Of a stretch of DNA of 64,000 nucleotides, positions 24,437-32,992 are shown in pieces; within the stretch, counting starts at the first letter, position 1; the number at the start of each line of letters is the position of its first letter. This DNA is from Pseudomonadota bacterium (GTDB lineage: Bacteria > Desulfobacterota > SM23-61): positions 16,300 to 80,299 of the forward strand of contig JAHJQK010000060.1 of NCBI GenBank assembly GCA_018819135.1, given 5' to 3'. The translations under genes and the position numbers were made by a program. The notes beneath the pieces were generated by a model. It did no database searches. It had not been told where the DNA came from and saw only the letters and a list, made by a program, of their open reading frames with translations.

Positions 24437-24841
24437 TTAGGAGGGATCATTGACCTTATCTACTGCTCGGGATACTACAAAAATTTTCAGATTATTGGAA
24501 AAAGGGTCGCTGGGGTAAAGGAAAAAGCCATATCGATTAGGATCGTAATCCCAAACGAATCCACAAATCACTTCCTGATCCTTAAACGTTACCTCCACCT
24601 TCCGTCCAGTTATTGGCGTTCCATCGGGAAATGTTTTCTGCTCTCTGTATAATCGATTGCCCATAAAATTCCGAACAAAAAAAATGGCCTTCAAATCTTT
24701 AACCTGGACCTCTATAGGGTCATTGGCAAAGGTATCAACCAGAGTGATATAAAAAGTTGGCTTGTCGGGGGAAAAATCATGGGTATATCCCCTGATAATT
24801 CCGCCGCCGGTATAGCGAATGACGATTTTGGCAGGTTCCAT
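24437..24841 (-). CDS. Conserved hypothetical protein (beta-rich, PilZ-like neighbourhood type)
   Basis: A 134-residue soluble protein beginning MEPAKIVIRYTGGGIIRGY. It is predicted mostly beta: KIVIRY, IIRGYTHDFSPDKPTFYITL, IEVQVKDLKAIFFVRNF, then GRKVEVTFKDQEVICGFVWDYD. The repeated hydrophobic strands around short turns suggest two small barrels. I recall similar uncharacterised proteins in Desulfobacterota but assign no function. An in-frame TTG four codons earlier is possible; the ATG is favoured for spacing to CTAGGG. A good promoter lies 26 bp upstream. Confidence 0.72.
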   Translation of the reverse strand: MEPAKIVIRYTGGGIIRGYTHDFSPDKPTFYITLVDTFANDPIEVQVKDLKAIFFVRNFMGNRLYREQKTFPDGTPITGRKVEVTFKDQEVICGFVWDYDPNRYGFFLYPSDPFSNNLKIFVVSRAVDKVNDPS

Positions 24842-24866
24842 TTTTTTTAACAATACCCTAGCGAAA

Positions 24867-24895
24867 GATTAACGATTCAAGATAATTATCGTCAA
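24867..24895 (-). promoter_or_regulatory. Promoter for the gene at 24437-24841
   Basis: On the minus strand TTGACG (24890-24895) and TTAATC (24867-24872) are separated by exactly 17 bp, placing transcription start near 24860. Confidence 0.6.
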
Positions 24896-24899
24896 CGCG

Positions 24900-25399
24900 A
24901 AAAAAAACTTAAACCCCGGCAAACGGGACCCGGGATCCAACCTTTTTGCCTCCTGTATACAGACCTTCCGGGTCGTCAAGTCAGAGCAACACATAAATTC
25001 GGAACACGGATACTCTCAGGCCAGGTAACGAAGGCCCCCATTCTCCTTTGAGATATGCCCTCCTCATAGACCCCCTCCTATAAATCATTGGATTGGTATT
25101 GATATTATTTTAAGGTTGCCAACAGGTCAAGAGGAAAAGGCGGCGTCCCACCCTCATTCAACCGTTTCCCTTCTATCTCTCCAAGTTGGAATTATTTACG
25201 GAAATCAATCATTGATAGGTCTCGCAAAATAGTGTAAATTTTAAATGACGATCAACAGTTGATTACTCCCCCGCTGGATTCCTGCGGGAAATAAAGGGAT
25301 GAATGAGTTTCAGATCAAAGACCTATTTCCAAGATGATTTTGTTCCAGGAAAAAAAGGAATATGGGAGGAGGCCTAATTCACAAAAATGGGAGGATAAC
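24900..25399. other. Intergenic region of about 500 bp
   Basis: No coding frame is supported. The minus strand contains a GC-rich hairpin (CCCGG..CCGGG near 24917-24938) followed by a T-run close to the upstream promoter, and a conserved-looking purine-rich stretch 25020-25080. I could not fit these to a riboswitch consensus. The plus strand leads into the small gene at 25400. Confidence 0.4.
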
Positions 25400-25633
25400 A
25401 TGGAGACAGAGCACCTTGAAAAACGGTTTGGAATTTTGGCTGTGGAAAAGGGATTTATCACGGCAGATCAGGTCATTGAAGCATTGAAGATTCAGGTGAT
25501 GGAGGATATAGAAAAGGGGCAACACAGACTTATCGGCCGCATCCTATTAAAACAGGGGCTGATTACCCTCTCCCAGATTGATGATTTGTTAGACTCCTTA
25601 GAGAAAAATCTGCCTTTATTTAAAGAACAGTGA
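25400..25633 (+). CDS. Small protein resembling the N-terminal domain of type II secretion ATPases (MshEN-like)
   Basis: 77 residues starting METEHLEKRFGILAVEKGFI, set by GGGAGGATAAC directly upstream. Two repeated modules, RFGILAVEKGFITADQVIEA and then RLIGRILLKQGLITLSQIDD, have the G-iLv-kGlIt--ql--al pattern of MshEN/GspE N-terminal repeats, which in other proteins bind c-di-GMP or partner subunits. No ATPase is attached. It may act as a stand-alone adaptor. The ferredoxin oxidoreductase operon starts about 115 bp downstream but need not be related. Confidence 0.65.
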   Translation: METEHLEKRFGILAVEKGFITADQVIEALKIQVMEDIEKGQHRLIGRILLKQGLITLSQIDDLLDSLEKNLPLFKEQ

Positions 25634-25654
25634 AAAGAACATCCAATGAAAATC

Positions 25655-25700
25655 CCGTTTCCAGTTTTTTTCTGGATTCCCGCTGGCGCGGGAAGGACAT
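25655..25700. repeat. Fragment of the 'ctggattcccgc..gcggga' hairpin repeat
   Basis: 'ctggattcccgctggcgcgggaagg' is a short relic of the interior hairpin of the element found complete at 24057 and 30467. It lies between the small gene and the oxidoreductase operon. Confidence 0.5.
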
Positions 25701-25747
25701 GCGCTTTGGTGATTAACGACGCTGCGTATAGAATGGAGGGTACATAA

Positions 25748-26296
25748 TTGATTGAAGTGAGATGGCATGCCAGAGGCGGACAAGGGGGGTTTACGGCAGC
25801 GAGATTGCTGGGACTTGCAGCTTCGGTATTTGGTGACAATTATGCTCAAGCTTTCCCGTCGTTTGGTCCTGAACGGAGAGGCGCACCTGTACTCGGATTC
25901 ACCAGGATTGATAACAAGCCCATAACTGACCACAGCCAGGTGTACACATGTGACTATGTAGTGGTTCTTGATGAAACCCTTATGGAAACAGTGGAGGTTA
26001 CCAAAGGTTTAAAGGAGGGAGGCAAAATACTTATCAATACAAAGTTGAGCCCTGATGCTTTTAAATTTAATGGAAACTTCCATGTGATCACCATCGATGC
26101 GACCAAGATTGCTATGGAAGAGTTAGGCGGTCCAATTGCGAACACAGCTATGCTGGGAGCATTTGCGGCGGTGAATGATGCTATAGATATCGATTCAATT
26201 TTAAAAGCGATTGATAAGGGAATGCCTGAAAGTTTACGTAAGAAAAATAAAAAAGCGATTGAACATGCCTATAAGGCAATTCGGGAGGTGAAGTAA
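25748..26296 (+). CDS. porG: 2-oxoacid:ferredoxin oxidoreductase, gamma subunit
   Basis: A 182-residue gamma subunit of a four-subunit pyruvate/2-oxoacid:ferredoxin oxidoreductase. It starts IEVRWHARGGQGGFTAARLL and contains AQAFPSFGPERRGAPV and ANTAMLGAFAAV, all standard. The start is TTG at 25748, supported by GGAGGG seven bases upstream. It forms an operon with the delta and alpha subunit genes, each abutting or overlapping. The complex oxidatively decarboxylates a 2-oxoacid to acyl-CoA in the cytoplasm. Confidence 0.92.
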   Translation: MIEVRWHARGGQGGFTAARLLGLAASVFGDNYAQAFPSFGPERRGAPVLGFTRIDNKPITDHSQVYTCDYVVVLDETLMETVEVTKGLKEGGKILINTKLSPDAFKFNGNFHVITIDATKIAMEELGGPIANTAMLGAFAAVNDAIDIDSILKAIDKGMPESLRKKNKKAIEHAYKAIREVK

Positions 26297-26608
26297 ATGG
26301 CCAAACCGCAGATCGTGAAATTCAAATTTCCGGAGTCCTTAGAAGAAATGCCGCTTGGGCCCAGCGCCGCGGCAGGTATATTGACTGAACCCAATGCGGG
26401 CTGGAGAGTGCAAAAACCCATTGTTGATCATAAAAAATGCAGCAATTGCCTGTTATGCTGGGTTTTATGCCCTGAGGGTGTGATCGATAAAGAGAACGAG
26501 AACCTCGAAATCGATATGAATTATTGCAAGGGTTGTGGATTGTGTGCCCAGGAGTGCCCTCAAGATGCAATCACGATGGTTCGGGAGGGCGAAGCGGATG
26601 ATCAATAA
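26297..26608 (+). CDS. porD: 2-oxoacid:ferredoxin oxidoreductase, delta (ferredoxin-like) subunit
   Basis: A 103-residue subunit with two [4Fe-4S] motifs: CSNCLLCWVLCPEG and CKGCGLCAQECPQD. The N-terminal 40 residues are the usual delta-subunit extension with WRVQKPIVDHKKC. It passes electrons from the TPP/Fe-S core to external ferredoxin. It begins immediately after the gamma stop and overlaps the alpha gene by 11 bp. Confidence 0.93.
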   Translation: MAKPQIVKFKFPESLEEMPLGPSAAAGILTEPNAGWRVQKPIVDHKKCSNCLLCWVLCPEGVIDKENENLEIDMNYCKGCGLCAQECPQDAITMVREGEADDQ

Positions 26609-27821
26609 ACCTAAGAGTTCCAATTTAGATTTTTTAAACGGAGATGAAGCTGTGGCTTATGGCGCCAAGTTGTGCAGGCCTCATGTGATCGCCGTCTATC
26701 CCATTACCCCCCAGACGATCGTCGTGGAACGAATAGCAGAATTTATCGCCAATAAATTGATGGACTGTGAGTACGTATATGTGGAAAGTGAACACAGTGC
26801 CATGTGTGCAGCCATGGGCGCATCTTTGGTTGGTGCGCGGGCGTTTACCGCCACCTCTTCCCAAGGTCTGGCGTATATGCATGAGATGCTTCATTATGTA
26901 AGCGGCAGTAGGTTTCCCATCGTAATGATGAATGCCAATCGGACATTGGCGGCACCGTGGAATATATTTGGCGACCAGAGAGATTCTCTGGCCCAGAGGG
27001 ATACAGGATGGATTCAGGTTTATGTTGAAAATGGGCAAGAAGCCTTAGATATGATCATTCAGGCCTATGCCATAGCAGAAAATGACCGTGTATATACCCC
27101 CGTAATGGTTAACTTAGATGGATTTGTAAATACGCATACGTATGAGCTGGTAGACGTACCCGGCCAGCACGAGGTAGACGAATTCCTGCCTCCTTTTAGA
27201 TCCCAAAATGCCATCGATTTTAACCATCCGCGAAGCTTTTGTATGACGGCATCGACGGAATGGAATACTGAGTTCAGGTACCAGCAGCAACAAGCCATGA
27301 ATCATGCCCAGGAAGTGATAGAGGAAGTTGATCAAAAGTTTGGAGAAAAATTTGGCAGATATTATAGCGGCCTGGTAGAAGAGTATAGAGGTGAAGATGC
27401 CGAGGTCGTACTTGTCGGCATGGGCAGTGTCATAGGCACTTCCAGGATCGTCGTAGATAAATTGAGGGAGATGAGTTTAAAAGTGGGTCTTGTGAAACTC
27501 AGATTTTATAGGCCTTTTCCTGCGGAATACTTTAAAGGTTTAGGCCCAAGGGTGAAAGCGATTGGAATCATAGACCGCGATATATCATTTGGATATGAGG
27601 GAGCTGCGGCCTCTGATATAAAAGCTGCTTTGGGCAATTCCGGTGTGGGTCCGAAAGTTATCAACTTTATTGCCGGCATAGCCGGGAGGGATATAACCAA
27701 GGAAAACATCGAAGAAATGTATTACAAACTTTTTAATCTCACGCAAGGTTATGTGCCCATGCCCTACGGGATGGGGTTTTGCGTCCGACCTTGCTGTAAA
27801 GATTGGAAAACTTGCGGTTGA
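26598..27821 (+). CDS. porA: 2-oxoacid:ferredoxin oxidoreductase, alpha subunit (3' end altered)
   Basis: About 407 residues starting MINKPKSSNLDFLNGDEAV at ATG 26598 after GGGAGGGCG. Features: AVYPITPQTIVVERIAEF, YVESEHSAMCAAMGASLVGARAFTATSS (domain I) and ANRTLAAPWNIFGDQRDSL. A complete C-terminal domain ends with GIAGRDITKENIEEMYYKLF. After about position 27745 the frame reads into DNA that encodes the end of the beta subunit in another frame, so the last ~20 residues (MPYGMGFCVRPCCKDWKTCG) are out-of-frame beta sequence. The true alpha C-terminus has been lost at the deletion junction. Confidence 0.88.
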   Translation: MINKPKSSNLDFLNGDEAVAYGAKLCRPHVIAVYPITPQTIVVERIAEFIANKLMDCEYVYVESEHSAMCAAMGASLVGARAFTATSSQGLAYMHEMLHYVSGSRFPIVMMNANRTLAAPWNIFGDQRDSLAQRDTGWIQVYVENGQEALDMIIQAYAIAENDRVYTPVMVNLDGFVNTHTYELVDVPGQHEVDEFLPPFRSQNAIDFNHPRSFCMTASTEWNTEFRYQQQQAMNHAQEVIEEVDQKFGEKFGRYYSGLVEEYRGEDAEVVLVGMGSVIGTSRIVVDKLREMSLKVGLVKLRFYRPFPAEYFKGLGPRVKAIGIIDRDISFGYEGAAASDIKAALGNSGVGPKVINFIAGIAGRDITKENIEEMYYKLFNLTQGYVPMPYGMGFCVRPCCKDWKTCG

Positions 27822-28026
27822 AGCCGGCATGTGGTATTTGGCTGAATATGAAAATGGGAAAGTTAAAATGAATGTTATTCCCAAAAAAATAAAACCTGTC
27901 GAGGAATATCTTATGAAGCAAAGAAGGTTCAAGCATTTAACTGCGGAAAACATCAAACTCATTCAAGAACACCGGGATAGCGAATGGAGGCTCATCAGGG
28001 AGAGGTGGCTTTGGGAAGGGACATAG
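27751..28026 (+). pseudogene. porB: 2-oxoacid:ferredoxin oxidoreductase beta subunit, C-terminal remnant
   Basis: Ninety-one codons read MCPCPTGWGFASDLAVKIGK and continue with PKKIKPVEEYLMKQRRFKHL. This is the unmistakable last third of a PorB beta subunit. The TPP/Mg-binding GDG..N motif and the Fe-S cysteines that make up the first two thirds are absent. The remnant overlaps the 3' end of porA in another frame. Without this subunit the complex has no TPP site. A deletion of about 600-700 bp in the genome, or an assembly collapse at this point, is required. Confidence 0.82.
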
Positions 28027-28159
28027 GTTCTACATTTAGAGCCAGTGGCGAGAAAGGCGGACAGGTGGTCCCCTGACTATAATCAAAGGGGAACCTTACG
28101 GAGTGGCCTCCGAGGGGTTCTGGGCATTACGAGAAAAGGAGAGGAGGAAGTCTGAGAAG

Positions 28160-29260
28160 ATGAAATCATATCAAATTGTGGTTTTACCCGGAGATGGCAT
28201 AGGGCCCGAAATCGTCGGGGCCATGGTAGAGGTCCTCGACAAGGTCCAAAACTTGGCTGGCGACTTTCGTTTAGCGTATGCTTTTCACCAAGCCGGCGCG
28301 ACTTACTACCTTAAGAACGGAAAAAATATGTCTGCGGAAACATTCGAGGCTATCCGCCAGTCCGATGCCACCATAAAAGGACCGGTGGGATTACCCGAAG
28401 TGCGCCTGCCGGATGGTACCGAAGCCGGAACGCTGGGAGGCGTGCTGCGGAATGGGTTCGACCTCTATGCCAATATACGCCCGATCAAACTATTTCCCAA
28501 AGTGCCCACGCCGCTCAAAGACAAATCTCCCGAGAGCATCGACTACATCATTGTCAGAGAAAACACTGAGGGCCTTTATGCTTCCCGCGGGCGAGGGCTC
28601 CTCACCGAACAGGCCGCCACCGACACCTTGCTGCTTACCCGCAAAGGATGCGAGAGGATCTGTCGCTTCGCCTTTGATATGGCTTTGCGCAAGACAAAGG
28701 GAGCCCCCGAAGACGGCCGGAGAAGGGTCACTTTGGTGGAAAAAAGCAACGTCCTGAGAAGCTTTCACTTCTTCCGGCAGGTGTTTTTCCAGGTGGCCAA
28801 GGAAACACCGGAGGTGGAAATCGAAACCCTCTATGTCGATGCTGCCGCGGCGGCTTTGGTTAGTAAGCCCCAACATTTCCAGGTGATAGTCACCGAGAAT
28901 ATGTTCGGGGATATTATCAGCGATCTGGGGGGAGCAACCATAGGAGGATTGGGGATGTGCCCGTCAGCGAATGTGGGGGAAGAGCGTGCTTATTTTGAGC
29001 CCATCCATGGCTCAGCTCCGGACATAGCCGGGCGCAACCTGGCCAACCCGCTCTCCCAGATCAGGGCCGCGGGCATGATGCTGGAGTACCTGGGTCGCAA
29101 GAGGGATGCCGATCTGCTGGAAAAGGCCATCTGGCAAGCACTCGAAAAAGAGCGTTTCTCCATCTCGCCGGCCGGTCAGGTAGAGAGGGGTGCCAAGGTG
29201 GTCGTTGCTGCGCTCAAGGAAGAACTGGAAAGATGCTACGAAGCGGCGCGATCGGCTTGA
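28160..29260 (+). CDS. Isocitrate/isopropylmalate dehydrogenase family, tartrate-dehydrogenase-like
   Basis: A 366-residue decarboxylating beta-hydroxyacid dehydrogenase. It has VVLPGDGIGPEIV, NIRPIKLFP and RENTEGLYASRG in the substrate/cofactor loops, VEKSNVLR, VTENMFGDIISDLG (metal-binding aspartates) and EPIHGSAPDIAG. The family includes LeuB, NAD-isocitrate dehydrogenase and tartrate/malate dehydrogenases. The length is LeuB-like, but no leuCD genes adjoin, so NAD-dependent isocitrate, homoisocitrate or tartrate use is equally possible. Start at 28160 follows AGGAGGAAG; the longer frame is rejected. Confidence 0.88.
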   Translation: MKSYQIVVLPGDGIGPEIVGAMVEVLDKVQNLAGDFRLAYAFHQAGATYYLKNGKNMSAETFEAIRQSDATIKGPVGLPEVRLPDGTEAGTLGGVLRNGFDLYANIRPIKLFPKVPTPLKDKSPESIDYIIVRENTEGLYASRGRGLLTEQAATDTLLLTRKGCERICRFAFDMALRKTKGAPEDGRRRVTLVEKSNVLRSFHFFRQVFFQVAKETPEVEIETLYVDAAAAALVSKPQHFQVIVTENMFGDIISDLGGATIGGLGMCPSANVGEERAYFEPIHGSAPDIAGRNLANPLSQIRAAGMMLEYLGRKRDADLLEKAIWQALEKERFSISPAGQVERGAKVVVAALKEELERCYEAARSA

Positions 29261-29318
29261 AGGATTCTTTCCAAGGCAGTAATCGATGCCCTGGAGAGGA
29301 GGATTTCTGATCACCCCG

Positions 29319-29345
29319 CCCTCTCCCCCAAAATGGGGGAGAGGG
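29319..29345 (+). terminator. Perfect hairpin CCCTCTCCCCCA/TGGGGGAGAGGG (repeat-derived)
   Basis: Twelve base pairs closing a 3-nt loop, without a good T-run. It belongs to the widespread 'ccctctccc..gggagaggg' intergenic hairpin family (also at 45228-45257). It could attenuate transcription between the dehydrogenase genes. Confidence 0.45.
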
Positions 29346-29421
29346 GTAGGGTGAGGGGGAGATCATTTGCAAGGTTTGTAGGTGGCGAACCGCCATGGGG
29401 AATTAGAAAGGAAAGGATGAG

Positions 29422-30393
29422 ATGATCATAAAGACCATTTGTCTTCCCGAGGCTAAAAAAGTTGAAGTCGTGAGTAAAGAACTTGCCCAACCGGATGAAG
29501 GACAGGTTTTGGTTAAGACTTTCCAATCCTCTATCTGCGGGACGGACAAAAATTTATACAGTGGAATTCTCCCTCCAGGGAATACCTTTCCCATTACTCT
29601 GCTCGGTCATGAGGGTGGAGGAGTTGTCATGGAGGCGGGCAAGAAGGTGCGCAAGTACAAAGTAGGCGACCGGGTGATGTCATGTAAAAATAACGGGACT
29701 TTTGCTGATTACTTTATCGCCCAAGAAGAGAACCTACACCTAATTCCAGCGGAAATGGATATGGACTTAGGGTGCCTTGGCGAGCCACTGGCCTGCATTA
29801 TGTACTCAATTTTCAATTCGGGAGTACAGCTGGGAGACACCGTTGCGGTAATGGGTTTGGGTTTTGCCGGTCAAATCATGGCCCAGGGAGCAAAAAGAAA
29901 AGGAGCCCTAACCGTCGTGGGAATCGACCCCTTGGCCGGGAAGCGCGTTTTGGCCAATAATCTGGGAGCGGATTATGTTTTTGACCCGAAGGATCCGGAT
30001 GCCGAGCAGGCCCTACGAAACATTACCGGGGACCGGGGAGTAGACGTGGTTTTCGAGGCTGCCGGGACAGAAGACTCTATGAACATGGCCACGAGGATTC
30101 TGAAAAAAAATGGGATTTTGGTCCTTTATAGCTGGGTGATGGAGCCTATTCGTCTGGGCATCAGTCGCTGGCATGATGATGCCATTGACATCCGCACCAC
30201 TTGTGTTATGCATTTGAACACCCCTTTTGAAAGGTTCGCCTGGTTCGACCGTCTCCTGTCACCCTACTGGAAAGGCTTGATCCAAATTAGGCCCTTACTT
30301 ACCGCCACGGTTTCTTTGCCAGATATCGCCAAAGGATTCGAGTTAGCCTGCCAGCCGGATGCAATTAAAATTTTAATCAACCCCCGGGATTAA
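29422..30393 (+). CDS. Zinc-dependent alcohol dehydrogenase-like MDR protein
   Basis: A 323-residue medium-chain dehydrogenase. The catalytic zinc ligands are visible in SSICGTDKN (Cys) and LLGHEGGG (His-Glu), and the Rossmann segment is VAVMGLGFAGQIMAQGAKRKG with VVGIDPL. The structural-zinc cysteine loop is missing (SCKNNGTFADYF replaces it), and the C-terminus is short. It is therefore an atypical member like threonine or sorbitol dehydrogenase relatives lacking that lobe. AAGGATGAG is the ribosome site. Substrate unknown; an alcohol, polyol or acyl-alcohol is plausible. Confidence 0.85.
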   Translation: MIIKTICLPEAKKVEVVSKELAQPDEGQVLVKTFQSSICGTDKNLYSGILPPGNTFPITLLGHEGGGVVMEAGKKVRKYKVGDRVMSCKNNGTFADYFIAQEENLHLIPAEMDMDLGCLGEPLACIMYSIFNSGVQLGDTVAVMGLGFAGQIMAQGAKRKGALTVVGIDPLAGKRVLANNLGADYVFDPKDPDAEQALRNITGDRGVDVVFEAAGTEDSMNMATRILKKNGILVLYSWVMEPIRLGISRWHDDAIDIRTTCVMHLNTPFERFAWFDRLLSPYWKGLIQIRPLLTATVSLPDIAKGFELACQPDAIKILINPRD

Positions 30394-30466
30394 TGGGTCG
30401 GTTCTGAACAGCGGCCCATTTTGCTTGACACCCCAGGCTAATTTTTTTGTTCTTAAAATTGATGTT

Positions 30467-30596
30467 CTCGTAAAAAGCCGGAAAAGCCGTCACTCCTGCG
30501 CAAGCAGGAGTCCAGAACTACTTGAATTAACTGGATTCCCGCTTTCGCGGGAATGACGAAAATGGGACAAAAAGGACTTTTTACGAATCCATCAAA
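30467..30596. repeat. MITE-like repeat element, copy 2
   Basis: Ends ctcgtaaaaagccg and ggactttttacgaa form a terminal inverted repeat. The interior hairpins 'actcctgcgcaagcaggagt' and 'ctggattcccgctttcgcgggaatgacg' match copy 1. It sits directly upstream of the diaphorase operon, within its likely promoter region. Confidence 0.75.
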
Positions 30597-30655
30597 ATTA
30601 ATTGAAAATTAATTATTTTATAAAAAATTAAATATGATTTACTTTGGGGGTTAAA

Positions 30656-31132
30656 ATGGAACTGGGAGCGGTAAACGGGATTCTCGAAAAATACCAGGCG
30701 AAGAGAACATCTCTCATCAGTATCCTTCATGACATTCAGGATCAGTATAACTTTTTGCCTGAGACGGCCTTGAAAAAAGTCGCCTCCAGTCTCCAGATGG
30801 ATCTCAATGACCTTTACGGGGTCGCCACCTTCTATAAATCTTTCAGCTTGGTTCCCAAAGGGAGACATTCCATTACTCTCTGCCTGGGAACTGCATGCCA
30901 TGTCCGGGGTGGCCCGAAGGTTCTACGGCAGATGAAAAAAGAGCTGGGTATTGAACCCGGTCAGACGACCAAAGACAAGAATTTTTCTTTAGAGGTCGTC
31001 AATTGTCTGGGGGTTTGTGCTATTGGCCCGGTAATGGTCGTGGATGGAAAATTTTATGGAGAGATGAATTGGGTGAGAGCCAAACGAATCGTGGAGAAGA
31101 TTATGAAAAAGGAAAACGGGGGGAGGGCATGA
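30656..31132 (+). CDS. NuoE-like [2Fe-2S] thioredoxin-fold subunit (HydC/HndA type)
   Basis: A 158-residue subunit related to NuoE and to the HndA/HydC subunits of NAD(P)-linked hydrogenases and formate dehydrogenases. The N-terminal helical part has ISILHDIQDQYNFLPE and DLYGVATFYKSF. The [2Fe-2S] ligands are in CLGTACHVRGG and VNCLGVCAIGPVM. Start at ATG 30656 follows GGGGG; a TTG start four codons earlier is less likely. The next gene begins at an ATGA overlap. It is the first gene of a three-gene electron-input module. Confidence 0.93.
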   Translation: MELGAVNGILEKYQAKRTSLISILHDIQDQYNFLPETALKKVASSLQMDLNDLYGVATFYKSFSLVPKGRHSITLCLGTACHVRGGPKVLRQMKKELGIEPGQTTKDKNFSLEVVNCLGVCAIGPVMVVDGKFYGEMNWVRAKRIVEKIMKKENGGRA

Positions 31133-32982
31133 GGAAGATTAAAACGATAGCTGATTTAGAGAGGGTGAGGGAGCAAATCATTTCCGGGCAGAAGAAATAT
31201 GCCACCGTCATCTCGGTGTGTGGGGGGACTGGATGCCATGCTTATGGGTGCAAAAAAGTGCGAGAGCAGTTCTCAAGAATTATTAGGAAGAACGGAAAGG
31301 GTCAGAAAATTAAATTGCAATTTACCGGATGTAGGGGATTTTGTGAGAGGGGCCCCATTGTTACCATCCAACCCCAAGGAATTTTCTACCAGAAAGTCCA
31401 AGAAAAAGACGTTCCTCTTATCCTGGCCGAGACGATCGAAAAAGGAAAGGTCTTGGATCATCTTCTCTATGAAGGAAAAGATCTAAAAACAAAAGTGACT
31501 GCCGAAAAAGATATCCCTTTTTATCAACGGCAACATCGGCTGGTGCTGGGCAGTAATGGTTTAGTCGACCCTACCAAGATTGAGGATTATCTCGGGATAG
31601 GCGGCTATCGAGCTCTGGCCAGGGCTCTATTGGAAATGACCCCCGGTCAAATTATCGATGAGGTTAAAGACTCCGGATTGCGAGGAAGGGGAGGGGCGGG
31701 GTTCCCCACCGGTAAAAAGTGGGAGAGCTGCCGCAATTCAACCGGCGACCTTAAGTATGTTATCTGTAACTGCGATGAGGGAGACCCCGGAGCTTATATG
31801 GATCGAAGCCTCTTAGAAGGGAATCCTCATTCGGTGCTTGAGGGTATGATCATCGGGGCCTGGGCCATTGGAGCCCAGGAAGGTTTTATCTATGTTCGCC
31901 ACGAATATCCCCTTGCTTGCAAAAATGCCGGGACGGCCATCATCCAAGCGAGGAAGGTCGGCTTGCTGGGCCATGATATTTTGGGCTCCGGTTTCGACTT
32001 TGATGTAGAGATTGCCAAAGGAGGAGGGGCCTTCGTCTGCGGAGAATCCACCGCTTTGATTGCCTCGATCGAAGGAAAGATCGGGGAACCCAAGAGCAAA
32101 CAAATTCATACCATATCACAAGGACTCTGGGGAAAGCCAACCAACATCAATAATGTGGAGACCTGGGCGAATGTTCCGTTGATCATCCGCCAGGGAAGCC
32201 AGTGGTTTTCTTCCATCGGTACGGAAAAGAGCAAAGGGACAAAGATTTTCTCTTTGGTAGGGCGCGTGAAAAACACCGGGCTGGTGGAGGTTCCGATGGG
32301 GATCACCCTGAAAGAAATTATTTTCGGCATCGGGGGTGGCCCCAAAGACGGAAAAGCCATTAAGGCCGTGCAAACCGGGGGACCTTCGGGCGGCTGCATC
32401 CCCGCTTCTTTGTTTGACCTTCCGGTGGACTATGACAGCCTCACCCACGCCGGATCTATGATGGGGTCAGGCGGGATGATCGTCCTGGATGAGGGGACGT
32501 GCATGGTGGATGTGGCCAAATATTTCGTCCATTTCTTGCGAGAAGAATCCTGCGGGAAGTGCCTTCCCTGCCGCGAAGGATTAAAAAGAATGGGGGAAAT
32601 ACTGAACGAGATCACAGGGGGGAGGGGAAACGCGGAGAGCCTGTTCCTTCTCGAGGAATTGGCGACAGTGGTAGCCGATACTTCCCTTTGCGGGCTGGGA
32701 AAAACTGCGCCGAATCCGGTCCTCTCCGCTCTGAAATATTTCCGTCCCGAATTTGAAGACCACATTGATCGGAAGAGATGCCCGGCGGGGGTCTGCACCT
32801 CTCTCATCCATTATTCCATTGCCGAGGAGAGTTGCGTGGGATGCGGGGCCTGTAAGAAAATTTGTCCAGCGCAGGCGATCGCAGGCAAGAAGAAGCAGAG
32901 TCACCGCATTATTCCTGAACTCTGTTCGCAATGCGGCTCCTGTAGGGATGTTTGCAAAATGAATGCTGTGTGGGTCCAGTAA
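31129..32982 (+). CDS. NuoF-like flavoprotein with extra Fe-S domains (HydB/HndC type)
   Basis: A 617-residue fusion. Domains: N-terminal thioredoxin-like [2Fe-2S] (SVCGGTGCHAYGC..TGCRGFCERGP, about 25-90); the 51-kDa FMN/NAD(P)H domain with GLRGRGGAGFPTGKKW, CNCDEGDPGAYMDR and GGAFVCGESTAL; SLBB domain; the N3 [4Fe-4S] site ESCGKCLPCREG; and a C-terminal 2[4Fe-4S] ferredoxin, CVGCGACKKICPAQ and CSQCGSCRDVCKM. This architecture is that of NADP-reducing and electron-bifurcating hydrogenase or formate-dehydrogenase beta subunits, which exchange electrons between NAD(P)H and ferredoxin. Start at the ATGA overlap with the previous gene. Confidence 0.94.
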   Translation: MRKIKTIADLERVREQIISGQKKYATVISVCGGTGCHAYGCKKVREQFSRIIRKNGKGQKIKLQFTGCRGFCERGPIVTIQPQGIFYQKVQEKDVPLILAETIEKGKVLDHLLYEGKDLKTKVTAEKDIPFYQRQHRLVLGSNGLVDPTKIEDYLGIGGYRALARALLEMTPGQIIDEVKDSGLRGRGGAGFPTGKKWESCRNSTGDLKYVICNCDEGDPGAYMDRSLLEGNPHSVLEGMIIGAWAIGAQEGFIYVRHEYPLACKNAGTAIIQARKVGLLGHDILGSGFDFDVEIAKGGGAFVCGESTALIASIEGKIGEPKSKQIHTISQGLWGKPTNINNVETWANVPLIIRQGSQWFSSIGTEKSKGTKIFSLVGRVKNTGLVEVPMGITLKEIIFGIGGGPKDGKAIKAVQTGGPSGGCIPASLFDLPVDYDSLTHAGSMMGSGGMIVLDEGTCMVDVAKYFVHFLREESCGKCLPCREGLKRMGEILNEITGGRGNAESLFLLEELATVVADTSLCGLGKTAPNPVLSALKYFRPEFEDHIDRKRCPAGVCTSLIHYSIAEESCVGCGACKKICPAQAIAGKKKQSHRIIPELCSQCGSCRDVCKMNAVWVQ

Positions 32983-32992
32983 AGGGGGAGAC

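Noticed and set aside
24900..25080. Possible riboswitch or structured leader in the gap before the gene at 24437-24841
   Set aside because: Hairpins and purine-rich patches are present, but I could not fit c-di-GMP, SAM, TPP, glycine or cobalamin consensus features.
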